Assembly: GCA_015956445.1 (NCBI GenBank)
Contig: WIUZ02000006.1
Coordinates: 620,001 to 684,000, forward strand
Reading direction: 5' to 3'
Length of the DNA: 64,000 bases
DNA from: Thelephora terrestris
Taxonomy: Eukaryota > Basidiomycota > Agaricomycetes > Thelephorales > Thelephoraceae
Shown: one piece after another, positions 43,308 through 55,602 of the stretch
How the letters are laid out: every line of letters begins with the position of its first letter
How positions within the stretch are numbered: position 1 is the stretch's first letter
Program-made: the position numbers and the translations under genes
The notes under the pieces: generated by a model
Database searches by the model: none
What the model was told of the DNA's origin: nothing
What the model saw: only the letters and a program-made list of their open reading frames with translations

Positions 43308-43961
43308 AGTGGTAGAGGTTTGGTGAGGAGAGTGGTGGTGGTGATTGTGGGAGTGGAAAAGAGACGATGAAGGGGACGATCACTAATCCCCCTGACTTAA
43401 ATACATCCTGACTCAAAGGGAAATCGAAAGGAGAAAACAATAACCTATTATCCATTAACGTCCCTATTAGGATAAACGAACCCTCAACCCCAATCAAGAT
43501 CCCATCAATTCAGAGAAATCCCCACCGATCATGGGAAATCCCCATCCACCTTCTACTGCCACCGTGAAACGAGAGAAATCCCCATCGATCATGGGAAATC
43601 CCCACCAGTCTTCTATTACCGCCGTCGATCGTGAGAAATCCCCATCACGCTCCTAAAGACTCCTGTACTATTGTTCCCCTATTTCATTTCGTCATTTATC
43701 GTTCCAAAGTCCCACTCCCCTGACTCGCCCGACCTACCCTAAACTACGCACAGACCATGTTGACTCCTGTTTGACTCGTTGTAAAATAATGACTCCTGTA
43801 GAGGATTGGGTATATAAGGAAGAGCGTTCGCTCCTTTCTTTTCCCCATTCTCAATCTCTTCTGTACTCCTTTACCCACAACCTGAATACAAGTAAGCTGA
43901 GGAATTCTTCTCACGTCTTACCTCTTTCTGACTCATTTAGCAGGAATCCTCCTGCCAGTGT

Positions 43962-44585
43962 ATGTTCAGCGTCCCTAATCCTTTTCCCTCTACAAGCCCC
44001 GTTCAACGACCAGCTGTCCCTGACGCTAGGAGATCTATCTGGGAGTATAAACTCATCAGAAGTCTTCAAGTAAACCGAACTGCTGGTTTACTCACCCATT
44101 TCCCTTACTATCGCCCCTTTGCAGCTCTCGACTCCGGAGTCACTACTCCTCCTTTCCTTCTAGGCGCAGACCATCAGTTTCTTTGGAACTCAGACCTCAC
44201 TGAGAGTGTCCTAGCAACGGTCTATTTCAGTGTTAGCCCTGCCTTTTACTTCCCCTCTCCCAAAGTCCATTTAACCACCAACGTTCACACTCATTCCCCC
44301 GCTCTCATCGTCCTTTGGTGGGACATCCCAACTGAACTACCTTATTCAATTATAGAGTATCTCGTTCACTTCGAACAACTCAGTGGTCAAGACTTCGAAC
44401 CGTTCATTCAGCAATTGAACCAATTCTGCCAGGACTACCACTCATCCGTCCACCCTTATCAAACAGAGTCACCCCTCTCGCTTGATATCCCTCCTCCTCT
44501 CACCTCTACGCCCGGAACCCCCTTCAAAACTCGACCCGACACCCCACATCCCTCCGCTAATCCTCTAGCGCCCCACAAACAGTAA
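43962..44585 (+). CDS. Element H ORF 2, unknown protein
   Basis: The 207-codon ORF follows TATATAAGG at 43811 and ends 20 bp before the element end. Phrases include AVPDARRSIWEYKLIRSLQ, PFAALDSGVTTPPFLLGA and ALIVLWWDIPTELPYSIIEY. A Pro/Thr-rich tail follows. The start is uncertain, because another frame is open at 43771-44073 and an intron could join them. No domain is recognised. Confidence 0.4.
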   Translation: MFSVPNPFPSTSPVQRPAVPDARRSIWEYKLIRSLQVNRTAGLLTHFPYYRPFAALDSGVTTPPFLLGADHQFLWNSDLTESVLATVYFSVSPAFYFPSPKVHLTTNVHTHSPALIVLWWDIPTELPYSIIEYLVHFEQLSGQDFEPFIQQLNQFCQDYHSSVHPYQTESPLSLDIPPPLTSTPGTPFKTRPDTPHPSANPLAPHKQ

Positions 44586-44867
44586 GCAGGCCTACAACCC
44601 TGACAATTTGAGAGCATTACAAAGCATGACGTATTCTGAGAATGTTCGGAAGGAATGTGGGTATGGCTGACTAACAGCCAATGGCAAAAGAGGAGCATAT
44701 GACTAAGAAATAGGGGTATATGATGTCATGTGGGTCATGCGCAGTAAACAATAGAAAAGATGACTCAACTCCTGAGTCGTGGAAGGGGCGTGGCATTTGG
44801 TATATAACCAAAGGGGGTTGAATGACTGGGTCTCTCAACAAACCTCCCTTTGTTACACACAGCCAAC

Positions 44868-46088
44868 ATGCCTCGTGCCAACATCCACTCTACCTCTCGT
44901 CATGCTTCCATTTCTCCTGTTATGGAGAACGATTTCAACATCGACCGCTTCTCCCATGCTTGTCGTGATCGGTCTCGTCCTTATCCCACTCTTGGGAATG
45001 TCATGGATCGTTCTGCCACCGCCGACCCTAATGAGGGTTTTACCGACTTAGGTTCGGGATGCCGGTTGACATATTTGGCGTGTCTTCTGACGTTCCGTTT
45101 TAGGTTTTAGGGATTTCATTCAAGCTTCTCGTAGGGTGTCTCGGCGCAAGTTGGCGCGTATCGAGACTAACCCATATGCGGAAGAACTCCTGACTCGTGG
45201 GGTCGAGCTTGTCACTGAGGTGAACGAGACCTATAACTCGATCCTCGAGGCCAGCGTTATTCATACTAGTAACATTGGTACTATGTTGATGGATGAGTTG
45301 GCCTACGTTCAGGCCCGAGTCAATAGTAGGAAGGAGGACATCGCCGTGCTTGAAGAATGGAAGGGGACCGCCCAAGACATTATGCAAGGACAGGAGGATG
45401 TGATCATTCGGCAGGGTGCCGACATCAATATGCTGAAGGGAGAGTTCGTTACTCTCAAGGACTTGATCCGGGGTCTGGTTACTAAGACCAGAGAATTGGA
45501 GGACGATAAGGTACGGGGGCAGGGATCGAAGATAATTGACTTCTTCTAACCCTGTTCCTTTAGGTCCGCCTTACTCGTCGTATTTCCGAGTTGACTGGAG
45601 AAGTCCGGGATCTTCAAAGGAGATGTAACGAACTGGAGGTTCAAGTTGAAGAAGAGGAATTGGAAGTTCCAGAGCGGGCCGAATCTCTGCCTGCTCGTCT
45701 TTTGGTTCAGTACGAGAACAGGTTGGTTCAGTATGAGAACAGGTTGGTTCCGATTGATGATGAGGTGGTGGAGATTCGAGAGGAAGAGTTCTACCGAAAT
45801 GTTGGAGTTGTCCGTAGGGATACTCCTCATCCGATTAGGAGGTCGACTCCTCTCATCACCGTGACGGACTTCACTCAGCCGAGGGGATGATGGCCGGTCC
45901 AGGACTTTGATCTGTACGCCGAGTTTGTTCCTGACTCGGAACCGAATTCTGATACGGAGGATCTTCCTAATTACGATGATTTGTCCGATGTAGATCCGAA
46001 CGAGATTAGGGAGCAGAACTGGGCGAACAAGGAGTTGGTGAGGTCGGCCTTGGAGGCAGTACAAAGGATCCACAGAGATATTGATTAG
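44868..46088 (+). pseudogene. Type 1 element gene (copy E)
   Basis: The start MPRANIHS lies at 44868 after a TATATAACC box. The short first intron (about 56 nt, near 45053-45108) lacks the LTR found in copy C. The helical middle (SRRKLARIETNPYAEELL) and the LTRRISELTGEVRDLQRRC helix are conserved, and the phrase around YENRLV is duplicated. The acidic tail and LEAVQRIHRDID end are present. It appears to contain at least one break, so the full product is unlikely. Confidence 0.55.
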
Positions 46089-46188
46089 ATAACTCTTTTG
46101 TACTGTGACTCCTTGGAATCTATTTTCTATCTTGTCTGTTGCACGTGATCCATGAGTCATAAAACATAATGGTTTTCATAAGTCCAAT

Positions 46189-46261
46189 CCAAGGGTCAGA
46201 TTAATAAGCCGGTTGACTTCTGCGAGAGGTCAGCGCATGACGCTTATTAATACATCCCTTG
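46189..46261 (+). repeat. Conserved hairpin of element E
   Basis: It is almost identical to the hairpin of element C, with CCAAGGGTCAG, the ATTAATAAGC/GCTTATTAAT arms and CATCCCTTG kept. Confidence 0.65.
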
Positions 46262-46540
46262 TTGTCAGTAGCCTGAATATCTACTAGTCGTCCAGGGACA
46301 ACGGAGGGCCAGGTAGGGGGGATCTTCTATGGAGGTCTGCCAGTACATGTTCATGTATTATACCTCGGGTCTTCTGGGGTATCTTGACTAGTAGCACGTT
46401 CCACGTATTGGACTTTGAGTCGTTAAGCATAAGGCATACTGCATAATAAACAGTTTACCGCCGTGTTTAGGGCAGGGCACCAACTGACCTAGTGGTGATG
46501 AGGCGTTAAATAAAAGGGGGTAAACGGCGAAATCATCACA

Positions 46541-47556
46541 ATGCCCTTGGGACCTGCCCCCCAGATTACCCTCACATCTCAGAAACATAAGCGGAGAGTA
46601 AAACAAGTATATTCACAATTGATCCTGGAGTATAACATTCAAAGAATGTCTAAAGATCACCCGAGGCAGGGGCCAAAAAAAAACCATCTGTTGCACGTCG
46701 GGTCAACCCGGTTGTCAGGCTGCCAAACATCTCAAGGCCCGATATTGGGACAATCCAGGAGACCCCTTTGCAAGGTTATGTTAACATTGTGTATTGTATG
46801 AGGGATAAAAAAGCAGACTAAACTCACTGCAGCAATTTTCTCTGTTGGTGGTGAGTTCTGAGGTTGCATGAACTGGTGGGTTGATAGTGTAGACGCAGTG
46901 TTCAACGATTCTCAATGGTATTGTTGGCAATGCTCCCGACTTGGGAGCATAACCAATGATATTGTTGGGAATGCTGCTCATCGTCGCAGAGGAGGGGAAA
47001 GAGGAAGCGAGGCAAAGACTGTCAAAAAAAACACGAGTTCCACCTTCAAGTTATTGGGCCCCCGATTGTGCCCAAAGTCGGAGCCTGCCATTTGCAGACT
47101 TAACATCACTCGATATCCCCAGAACATATCGATAGATATTATCAGAAAGATTGAAAAATACTTATCTGTCACTTATCTGTCACTTTTCATGAAAAAAGGT
47201 GGAAAAAAGTAAAAAGTGCTAACTTATAGAAGCTATGTAGGGAATAAAAAAAGTAGGGCTTCCAAATATGGCAATGATCGGCAGATAAGTGAGAGAAAAG
47301 GGGAGAAAAGTCACATCAAAAATAAGTTGAGTGCAGTGTTACTGATGATCGACCATCTATTTTATTTTCTTTACATATCCTCGGACGTAACCGGTGACAT
47401 CAACTGACATCGATCTCGGTTGGCCATGTAGTTCTCGACAGAAGTAAAGCTTTCTCTATTGATTCATTTGTGATACTGGCTTCTTTACAAAGTTCAATAT
47501 TCTCTGAAACCCACGTTGTAATGATTTTCAGTGCCATGTCCTTCAAAAAGTCACTG
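46541..47556. other. Boundary between the transposon island and host genes
   Basis: AT-rich spacer. A small plus ORF (46541-46801) is open from the element border but has no recognised domain. A short direct repeat with AATGGTATTGTTGG/AATGATATTGTTGG occurs near 46913-46968. No MITE end, LTR or RNA gene was found. The 3' flank of the F-box gene probably occupies the last few hundred bases. Confidence 0.4.
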
Positions 47557-48415
47557 TTACCATTCCTCATGTCCCCCAAGCCCACCCCTGTCACGTACGC
47601 GGCCAGTGCCTCCAACCTTAGCCTTATTCTTTGACTTCCGTCCCCCTAGCTCTTTGTACATCTCCCGCATGTCCCCTTTACTCGGTCGCGATACCGTCAC
47701 AGCCTCGCTGCGCCACTGCTCTTCCTTCATCTCCCTTGGCGACTGGTAACCGGAACGGGTATTAGAAGTCGTGTACCCCGAACCCACCGATTCTCGCGCC
47801 GGAATTGACTGGATGTATAGAATTCTCTGGAAAGGAGAGTTAGTGTGTCAAGCGAGAACTGTAATGACACATACCCAGTTTTGTTTCGACTCTCGCCGGG
47901 ACCACTTTCCAGGGGGGAGACTCTCATCGTGGAAATTCTCCTTACGATATCTTCGAAACCATACTAATCAAACCTCGTCAACAAACTCCTAAGTGGAAGC
48001 ATAGAGTTTACCATAGTTGATGGATTGACTCGAGCTCCACTTCTTGCACACCTGAGCACACTTTGCAAGGTCGGCAATGTCCAAAAATCCGAATATTCTC
48101 TGTGAGAGATGCGTAGGAAACGCCCTGAGAGGGTCGTTACCAGCCCGACCAGTGGACGATCTACTGACGTTAGATTTCGAGACGAATCCTGGTGACGGCG
48201 ACCCTGGCCTGGTCGCTGGGCGGGATGGTGAAGGGGAACCCGGTATAGACATCTAGACACAGGCTCAACCTGCGGCACGATACACGAAGACCAGGGCAAC
48301 GCACTACATTGACCAGTTCGTCGTCCGAGTTATCTGAATCCGTATGAGTGATATCAAACCGCCTCTCGATGGAATCCATGGTCTGATGCCTAAGCACATC
48401 TTGCAACAGGCTCAT
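47557..48415 (-). CDS. F-box protein
   Basis: Substrate-recognition subunit candidate for an SCF ubiquitin ligase. The proposed structure is four exons: 48415-48308, 48252-48012, 47963-47875 and 47826-47557, with GT-AG introns of 48-55 nt. The F-box is clear in exon 2 (DPLRAFPTHLSQRIFGFLD, then KCAQVCKKWSSSQSINY). The third exon gives VWFRRYRKENFHDESLPPGK and the last exon a Lys/Arg-rich tail with EMYKELGGRKSKNKAK. No C-terminal WD40 or LRR repeats are visible, so the substrate is unknown. The start at 48415 adds an acidic N-terminus (HTDSDNSDDEL); a shorter start at 48252 is possible. It lies about 100 bp downstream of DPM1 on the same strand. Confidence 0.8.
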
Positions 48416-48515
48416 GATGGTATCTGACTTTGGAGTGGGCGAACTTCAACAACCGAGTTTCAGGGGACACAACCTATGACGTCGATAACAACATGTATTT
48501 TCTCAGCACGTGACG

Positions 48516-49649
<1,134 letters not shown>

Positions 49650-49664
49650 AACTTCTACAGAGGG

Positions 49665-50912
49665 CTACTGATATTTGTCTTTGTAAATCCAAGCCAAGCC
49701 AACGTCGCTGATGCCTCCTTGGGACACCTGGAATCGTTTGATTATTTTGATAGGCAGTGAGTCTCTCAATGAGGTACGCACCGCCGCACGATACCACCTG
49801 GCCGCTTCCTTGCGATCTTTCTTACATCCTTTTCCATGCGCAAGGCAAAACGCAAGGCTTTGCTGGGCGTCCGGGTCCCCCAGCCTGGCCGCCACTTGGA
49901 AATAGCTCTGCAGTCGGTAAGTATTAGGACTTTCGAAAACTCGCATACTCACAACTCCCATCTTCTTATCTTTGGGGACTCCCCAACCTTGATAGAAGCT
50001 TTGCCCCACTTCGTATATTGCGAGGATGAGTTCTGACTGCCTGAGGGCTTCAAGTACGTGACCCTAACTTCCATTGTCAAAGTGCTCACCCTGATAGCAA
50101 TCGCGTCGACTCCCTGTTTTCCTTTTTCCAAGTCTGTTATGGCGAGTTCTGCTGCTTTCTTGAGCCAATGGAACCCACTCTTCTCGTTCCGTGGGCAACC
50201 CCATCCATGTCTCAGAGATAGACCGTACATCAGCATCCCCACCCCACACCCCCCTTGCTCCTTTGCACTTCGTTCAAAGCAACGGACTGATTCTTCGAGT
50301 CGGTTCGCCTCGTGGTGCTTGATGCCAAGCTGAAGATATTCATCGGGAGTTTGGGGATGAGTAGTATCACCCTCGGCACCAAGTGCCAATGGCCTGCATT
50401 CAATATCCTGTGGAGGGATACGCTGATGAACTCAGTATGGACGAATATTGTAGACAAGGGAACTCACACCATCCTCCGTGGAGTGATGTATTGTGATGGT
50501 CGGAATCGATCCAGAGGGGTGCGCCTGAGTCTCCATCTCCGCGGAGCGTGGCTGTTGACGCCTAGTTCCGGGGAGATTCCGAGATTTAGTGGGTGGTTGC
50601 GGACGATCGGCCAGGGGGTGCTGTGCGAAATGAACGAGGGTGTACGAAACGTAGCCAGAAAGCACTAACGTTAGAACCAGTAGACCGAACATCGAAGCTT
50701 TCTTCTTCTTGAAACCCGCTGGTATCGTAGGAAGATGCGGTGGCCACTGATCCACGAAACCTTGTGTGTATCAGTGGGGACTGAGGTTGACTTGGCGTCT
50801 GGGCCGTTGGCCCGCCGCTGGGTCGGTGAGCAGAAGCTTTGCGAAATAAAGTTGTGAGAGGAGAAGAGATTTGCTTGTCGTCGAAGTTTATCCTCCTGGA
50901 TGAGGAAGTCAT
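49665..50912 (-). CDS. Sel1-repeat protein
   Basis: About six exons. The N-terminus (start chosen MTSSSRRINFDDKQISSPLT, 50912) is Ser/Pro-rich and probably disordered. It is followed by Sel1-like repeats: YLQLGIKHHEANRLEESVRC, then GVGMLMYGLSLRHGWGCPRN with FHWLKKAAE, then AIYEVGQSFYQGWGVPKDKK, AARLGDPDAQQSLAFCLAHG and KEAARWYRAA. The end is DVGLAWIYKDKY. Such repeats act as protein-interaction scaffolds; related fungal proteins include the Skt5/Dsf2-like group, but I cannot name an orthologue. It is divergent from CAND1 and nearly abuts DPM1. Confidence 0.8.
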
Positions 50913-51049
50913 GACGGCGCTGTGGACTCTAGAGTCTTGGCGTTGGTGTCCGGCCGCAGGCATAAAGGACGACCGCTCGTGATCGGCGTTCGCGCTACGC
51001 TTATCACCTCCCCACCACCCAACTAGTGTGCCACAGAACAGTTGTAGTC
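50913..51049. promoter_or_regulatory. Shared promoter region between the Sel1-repeat gene and CAND1
   Basis: Only 137 bp separate the two divergent start codons. No clear TATA box was seen. The short gap implies a bidirectional promoter with overlapping 5' control. Confidence 0.5.
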
Positions 51050-54000
51050 ATGACGAAGACCTACCTCATGAGTGGTCTTATCGAAAAGGTGCCAGATTTC
51101 TTCCTCTTGATCTTCCCGCAATATTGAAACTCCACCTTCCCAGATGCAGTCCCCAGACCAGGACTTCCGGTATCCACCCTTCCCTTCCTATCCTATACAT
51201 CATTCTTACTTCTTGTATTAGTTTCATGGGCCTCAATGACCTCATGAACGAAATCAAGCAAGATCCTAACAACTTCTTAGGCGATGAGGCCACTGAGAAC
51301 AAAGTCCTCCGCCAAGTCATGGCACTTGTAGAGGATAAGATATCCGAAGTCAAGAACCAGGCCGTCAAGTGGTATATTCCTTCCGGTGTTTTGTTTTAAA
51401 CCATCTGATCTCAATCTGTTTAGTCTGGGCCAGCTAATCAAAATCATCCGAGAATCTCAGATGGACTTTGTCGTGGACAAACTTATCGATTTCTCTTCCA
51501 ACAAAGATGAGGAACTTAGGGATATCTCGAGCCTAGGTTGGATACCTCGCCTTACAATGTCCCATCTTTGACCATTAAATGTTCACGATCTACCTACAAC
51601 AGCTCTTAAGACAATCACAGCGGAGCTCCCTCTAGAAAGCCAAATCGCGCCAAAAGCTTGCGCAAAACTGTCACCAAAGCTGCTACAGCAACTTACCAAT
51701 GTAAGTTCCCTAACCTTCATCCGTTGTTCGCCTCTAATCTATGCCCATAGTCTGCCACAACGCCACAGGGGCTCGTCGAATCTTTGTCCATCCTTTCAAT
51801 CCTTTTGACAAGGTTCCCGGCCTACTTCTCGAGTTCTACCTCCCTCCCGCTGCCGCTTCTGACACCATTATTGTCCCACCCTCGTCCAGTCGTTCGCAAA
51901 CGTGCCATTACCACCATCTCACAGATTATTCCATTGTCATCACCTGATTCATTTTCTGAAATGCTGAAAAACGAAATCGTGCCAAACCTTGCCCCGACTG
52001 CTCCTAACGACAAGCAGAAGACAATCGTCCAGCTCGTATCATCTGTTGCACGGTTCTCCACACAACAGATCTCTCCCGTTGTCGGACAAATCACCCCTGC
52101 CATCGTACAATCCCTCCAGAAGGAGGACGAGGAGCTTCGTGAAAGTTGTCTTCAGGTAACATACTTCCTACGTCAAAGAGATAACCGCTCAATAGAGCAT
52201 CCAGGCGCTTGAGTCATTAGTTTTCCGTTGTCCTACAGAAATTTCCTCGCATGTTGCTGCTGTTATACAGGCTGGGGTACAGTTTATCAAGTACGACCCG
52301 GTGAGCCTGCATCTACCCTGTTTTGACTCTCTCCCACCAACGGTTTCGTGTAGAACTATACCGCTGAGGTTGAAGACGAAGACGAAGAAATGGCGAATGA
52401 AGATGATGGCGACGACGACGACGAAGAACTTGACGAGTATGCATCACACGCCTCCTTTTCACCACACGATTAATGGGTACATCTCAGGTACTCCGATGAC
52501 GAGGACACCAGCTACAAAATTCGACGATCAGCCACCAAGTTGCTGGCGGCAGTCATACACACACGCCCAGACCTACTATCTTCGATCCTTAGAGACGTAT
52601 CACCCGTGCTTATCGCACGTTTCGGGGATCGAGAACAAACCGTTAGGCTCGAGGTGTGGGCAACCTATTCAACGCTCCTTTCTCAGGTTTCTACGTATGG
52701 CGGACCACTCACGAAATCCGGAGAAAAAACTGCCGGTGGAAAACGAAAGCGTGAGGGAGAAATGGACGTTGAAGAGTCACCTCAAGTGCTTCTGAAGGCC
52801 CAGGTTCCCTACCTTGCGAAAACATTGTTGGCCCAAATACGATCCCCCAAGACTGCAACTACCACTCTACAAGCAGGGTTCGAACTCCTAAAAGGCATCC
52901 TCTCAGTTACCCCTGGATCACTGACAACTCAAACACCACCAATATTTGCCATTTTGAAGAACACTTTGTCCCTGTCCTCCTCAACAGCCACTTCCGGACT
53001 ACATTCTACTTGCCTGGCTTTCATATCCTCTTACTTTTCAACCCATCCACCCACAGCATTCATGAACTTCCTCCCCGGCATCACCCCAACTTTACTGAAG
53101 ACGTGCCAAGAACGACACCCACGCGTTTCCTCCGAGGCTTTCCGAGCATTTTCTTCGCTCTTGAGAGCTTTGAAACCAATCACAAGTGGTGACTGGGTTG
53201 ACAGCTTGTATGATCTTTCTGTGAAGAAGCTCAGCAGCAGCGATACGGACACGGACGTCAGAACCTCTGCGGAACAGTGCATTGGGACTTTGTGGGTATG
53301 CGCGACAGAAGTGATGCAAACGAAGGATAAGAAAGAATGGGCGGTAATTTGCCGTACTACAGGGAGGACGGAGGGCGCTGTCGAAGTGGTTTCAATGGTG
53401 GCACGCGAGGTTCACATTGATGATAAATGGGTCAACGATTGCGTGGCATGGGTGATGGTTCTGCTACAGAAGAGTGGCAGGAATGGCAAGACCGATGTCT
53501 TTACATGCCTTGACCTCCTTTTGAGACGGTCAGTCTACCCACGTCATCACGTCATTCTGACATCTTACTCACCCTCAATCCTCGTCAGGTACGGCCCCGG
53601 CCTTCCCGCCGATCTCCCAAGTACCCTTCTGCAACATTTGCGTCCCTACATTTCAACGTCGGACATGCCTCTTTTGGCGCACGCAGTGGCGATCATCGCT
53701 CTGTTACTACGCTTAGCACCATCCACCACGTTTCCGCTCGTCGAACGCGATTTTTTGAAAGATGTAACTGTCATATCTTGTTCACCATTAGCCTCTGGAG
53801 CTGCCCTGGAATCGCTCCTCTCCTTCTACGGATCACTCGTGGAAGCGGACATACAGATTGCCTCACATGTCATCCCGAATCTCGTCTCTGTTGTCGAAAA
53901 GCCCCCTAAATCTGAAATCTCCTATTCCAACGTCGCGAAATGTGTTGCAGAGGTCGTAAAGAACCAACAAGGAATTGCGGCTGGCACCATCTCTGAGTTC

Positions 54001-55552
54001 ACCCGGTATCTCAAAGTACGTTCAGAGTTTCGCTTTTGAGATTCTCTAACCAGTCTCATAGTCACCAAAAGCCAAGACCTCGAATACGACCCTCAGCCTC
54101 CTGGTTCTGGGGGAGTTGGGGAGATTTATGCAAGTCATCCCACGATTGGAATGCTGTTCGCCATCTTACGTGCCAGCAGTGACATGTCACCTCAACGCGA
54201 AGTCTTCAATATTGCAATTGAATACTTTTCCGATGATCAGGAAGAAGTCAGGACAGCAGCTGCCTTCGCCGCCGGTATGCCGAACGAGACTGTGTTGTAC
54301 TTGAGTGTTGTGCTAAACGTTGACCAATAGGAAACATTGCTATCGGAAACCTTCCACAATTCCTCCCTGCCCTGGTCAATATGATTCAGAACGACGCAGA
54401 AAAACGGCTGCTCTCTCTGCACTCGTTGAAGGAGGTATTACAGTGGGCTTGTCGTGGATGCATAATTTGACTGCCTACTCCCAGGTCGTTACACACTGTT
54501 CTCATGGACAATTGGAAGGCTTTGCAGAAATCTTGTGGGCCCCGCTATTCGAAAATTCTGAAAATTCTGAGGAAATTACGAGGAACGTCGCGGCAGCTTG
54601 CCTAGGAAAACTCTCCACCACAAACCCTACCAAGTACATCCCACAACTTCACGTAAGCAGCTCCGCAGGAACCGCTTTGAGTATCCTAACTGTTATCCAG
54701 AACCGCATCAAAGATGCCAATCCCACAAATCGAGCGACGGTCGTTGCTGCTATTAGATACACCTTTGCTGAATCAAGTCCCACATTTGACGAGCTCCTTG
54801 GTCCCATACTTATCGATTTCCTCTCGCTCATGCTTGACCCAGACTTGGTAAGTACCTTTCCAACTCTGTGTGTGTTATGATCCTTACTACCCCGGAGACC
54901 GTGAGGCGATTGGCCTTATCCGCCCTTAACTCTGCAGCCCGTACCAAAGCATATCTAATACGTGATCACCTCCAAACTTTACTTCCTACCTTGTATCAGG
55001 AAACCGTCATCAAGCCGGACCTCATCCGAACCGTTCAGATGGGGCCTTGGACTCACAAGGTGGATGATGGACTGGAAGCGAGGAAGACTGCTTATGAGAC
55101 ACTGTACACCTTGGTATGGACTAGCTCGTTGTCAGATTCCGAACATTTGCTCAAGGCTTTCGCAGCTGGACACATGCTTATCCAAGCTGGACCTCCACGA
55201 GTTCTTGGGGAGGGTGATCCAAGGGCTCGCTGATGATTCTGATGAGATAAAGGTCATCTGTCACATGATGCTCTTTCGTCTGCCCCAGCTTGCCCCAGCT
55301 GCTGTTTCGCAGAGGCTTGATGAAATAACCCCGCTCTTGGAGAAATCCATGAAAGGCGCAACGGTCACAAAGGACACGGTGAAACAAGATCTCGAACGTG
55401 CTGCGGAGTTGCAGAGGAGCACTCTGAGAGCGATCGTTGCTCTCAGCAAGGTCACTGGCTCTGGCAATTCACCCAAGTTTGACAGGTTTGTTGCGGAAGT
55501 TCGGATGAGTTCTCAGTGGGCTGCAGAGTTTAAAGATCTCCAAGGGGCATAG
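51050..55552 (+). CDS. CAND1: Cullin-associated NEDD8-dissociated protein (CAND1/TIP120)
   Basis: A HEAT-repeat exchange factor that binds un-neddylated cullins and swaps F-box modules on SCF ligases. The start is a small exon at 51050-51088 (MTKTYLMSGLIEK). Then come 51144-51169 (MQSPDQDF) and an exon from 51222 reading GLNDLMNEIKQDPNNF, which aligns with the NDLM start of animal CAND1. Further marks are DKLIDFSSNKDEELRDISSL, HPRPVVRKRAITTISQIIP, an acidic insert (ANEDDGDDDDEELDE), YKIRRSATKLLAAVIHTRPD, and in the C-terminal part LARCLGKLS-like and YETLYTL segments. The last exon ends FKDLQGA at 55552. About 13 introns are likely. The length of about 1,200 residues fits the family. Confidence 0.93.
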
Positions 55553-55602
55553 AATACAGAACAAATCAGGAAATGTGGATCGTCCCCTGTATTGCTGACT
55601 AG

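Larger units (their letters stand above)
42299..44605. mobile_element. Type 3 TGTCA element H, TSD ATTTG
   Basis: The ends are TGTCACGAACGCG and CAACCCTGACA (inverted repeat TGTCA plus partial). ATTTG flanks both sides (42294-42298 and 44606-44610), and the intact sequence CAATTTGAGAG at the same leader position in element C (about 36030) is the empty site. It holds two divergent ORFs and imperfect tandem repeats of GAGAAATCCCCATCGATCATG type (about 43510-43650). There are no LTRs and no transposase. Confidence 0.75.
41896..46540 (+). mobile_element. Type 1 TGTCA element E with nested type 3 element H
   Basis: It runs from TGTCAGGCCGACG (41896) to CATCACA (46540), 4.6 kb including the 2.3-kb element H in its leader. 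The gene is at 44868-46088 and the hairpin at 46189-46261. Flanks CCAAC (left) and ATGCC (right) do not match, unlike those of G and H, so one end may have recombined with a copy elsewhere. The coding part seems to carry at least one break. Confidence 0.7.

Noticed and set aside
47400-47615. Minus ORF of 71 codons downstream of the F-box gene
   Set aside because: It overlaps the last F-box exon in another frame and has no domain; it probably lies in the 3' untranslated region.
52301-52795. Separate ORF of 164 codons inside CAND1
   Set aside because: It is a frame that reads through introns of CAND1; the correct frame carries the acidic insert and the YKIRRSATKLL block.
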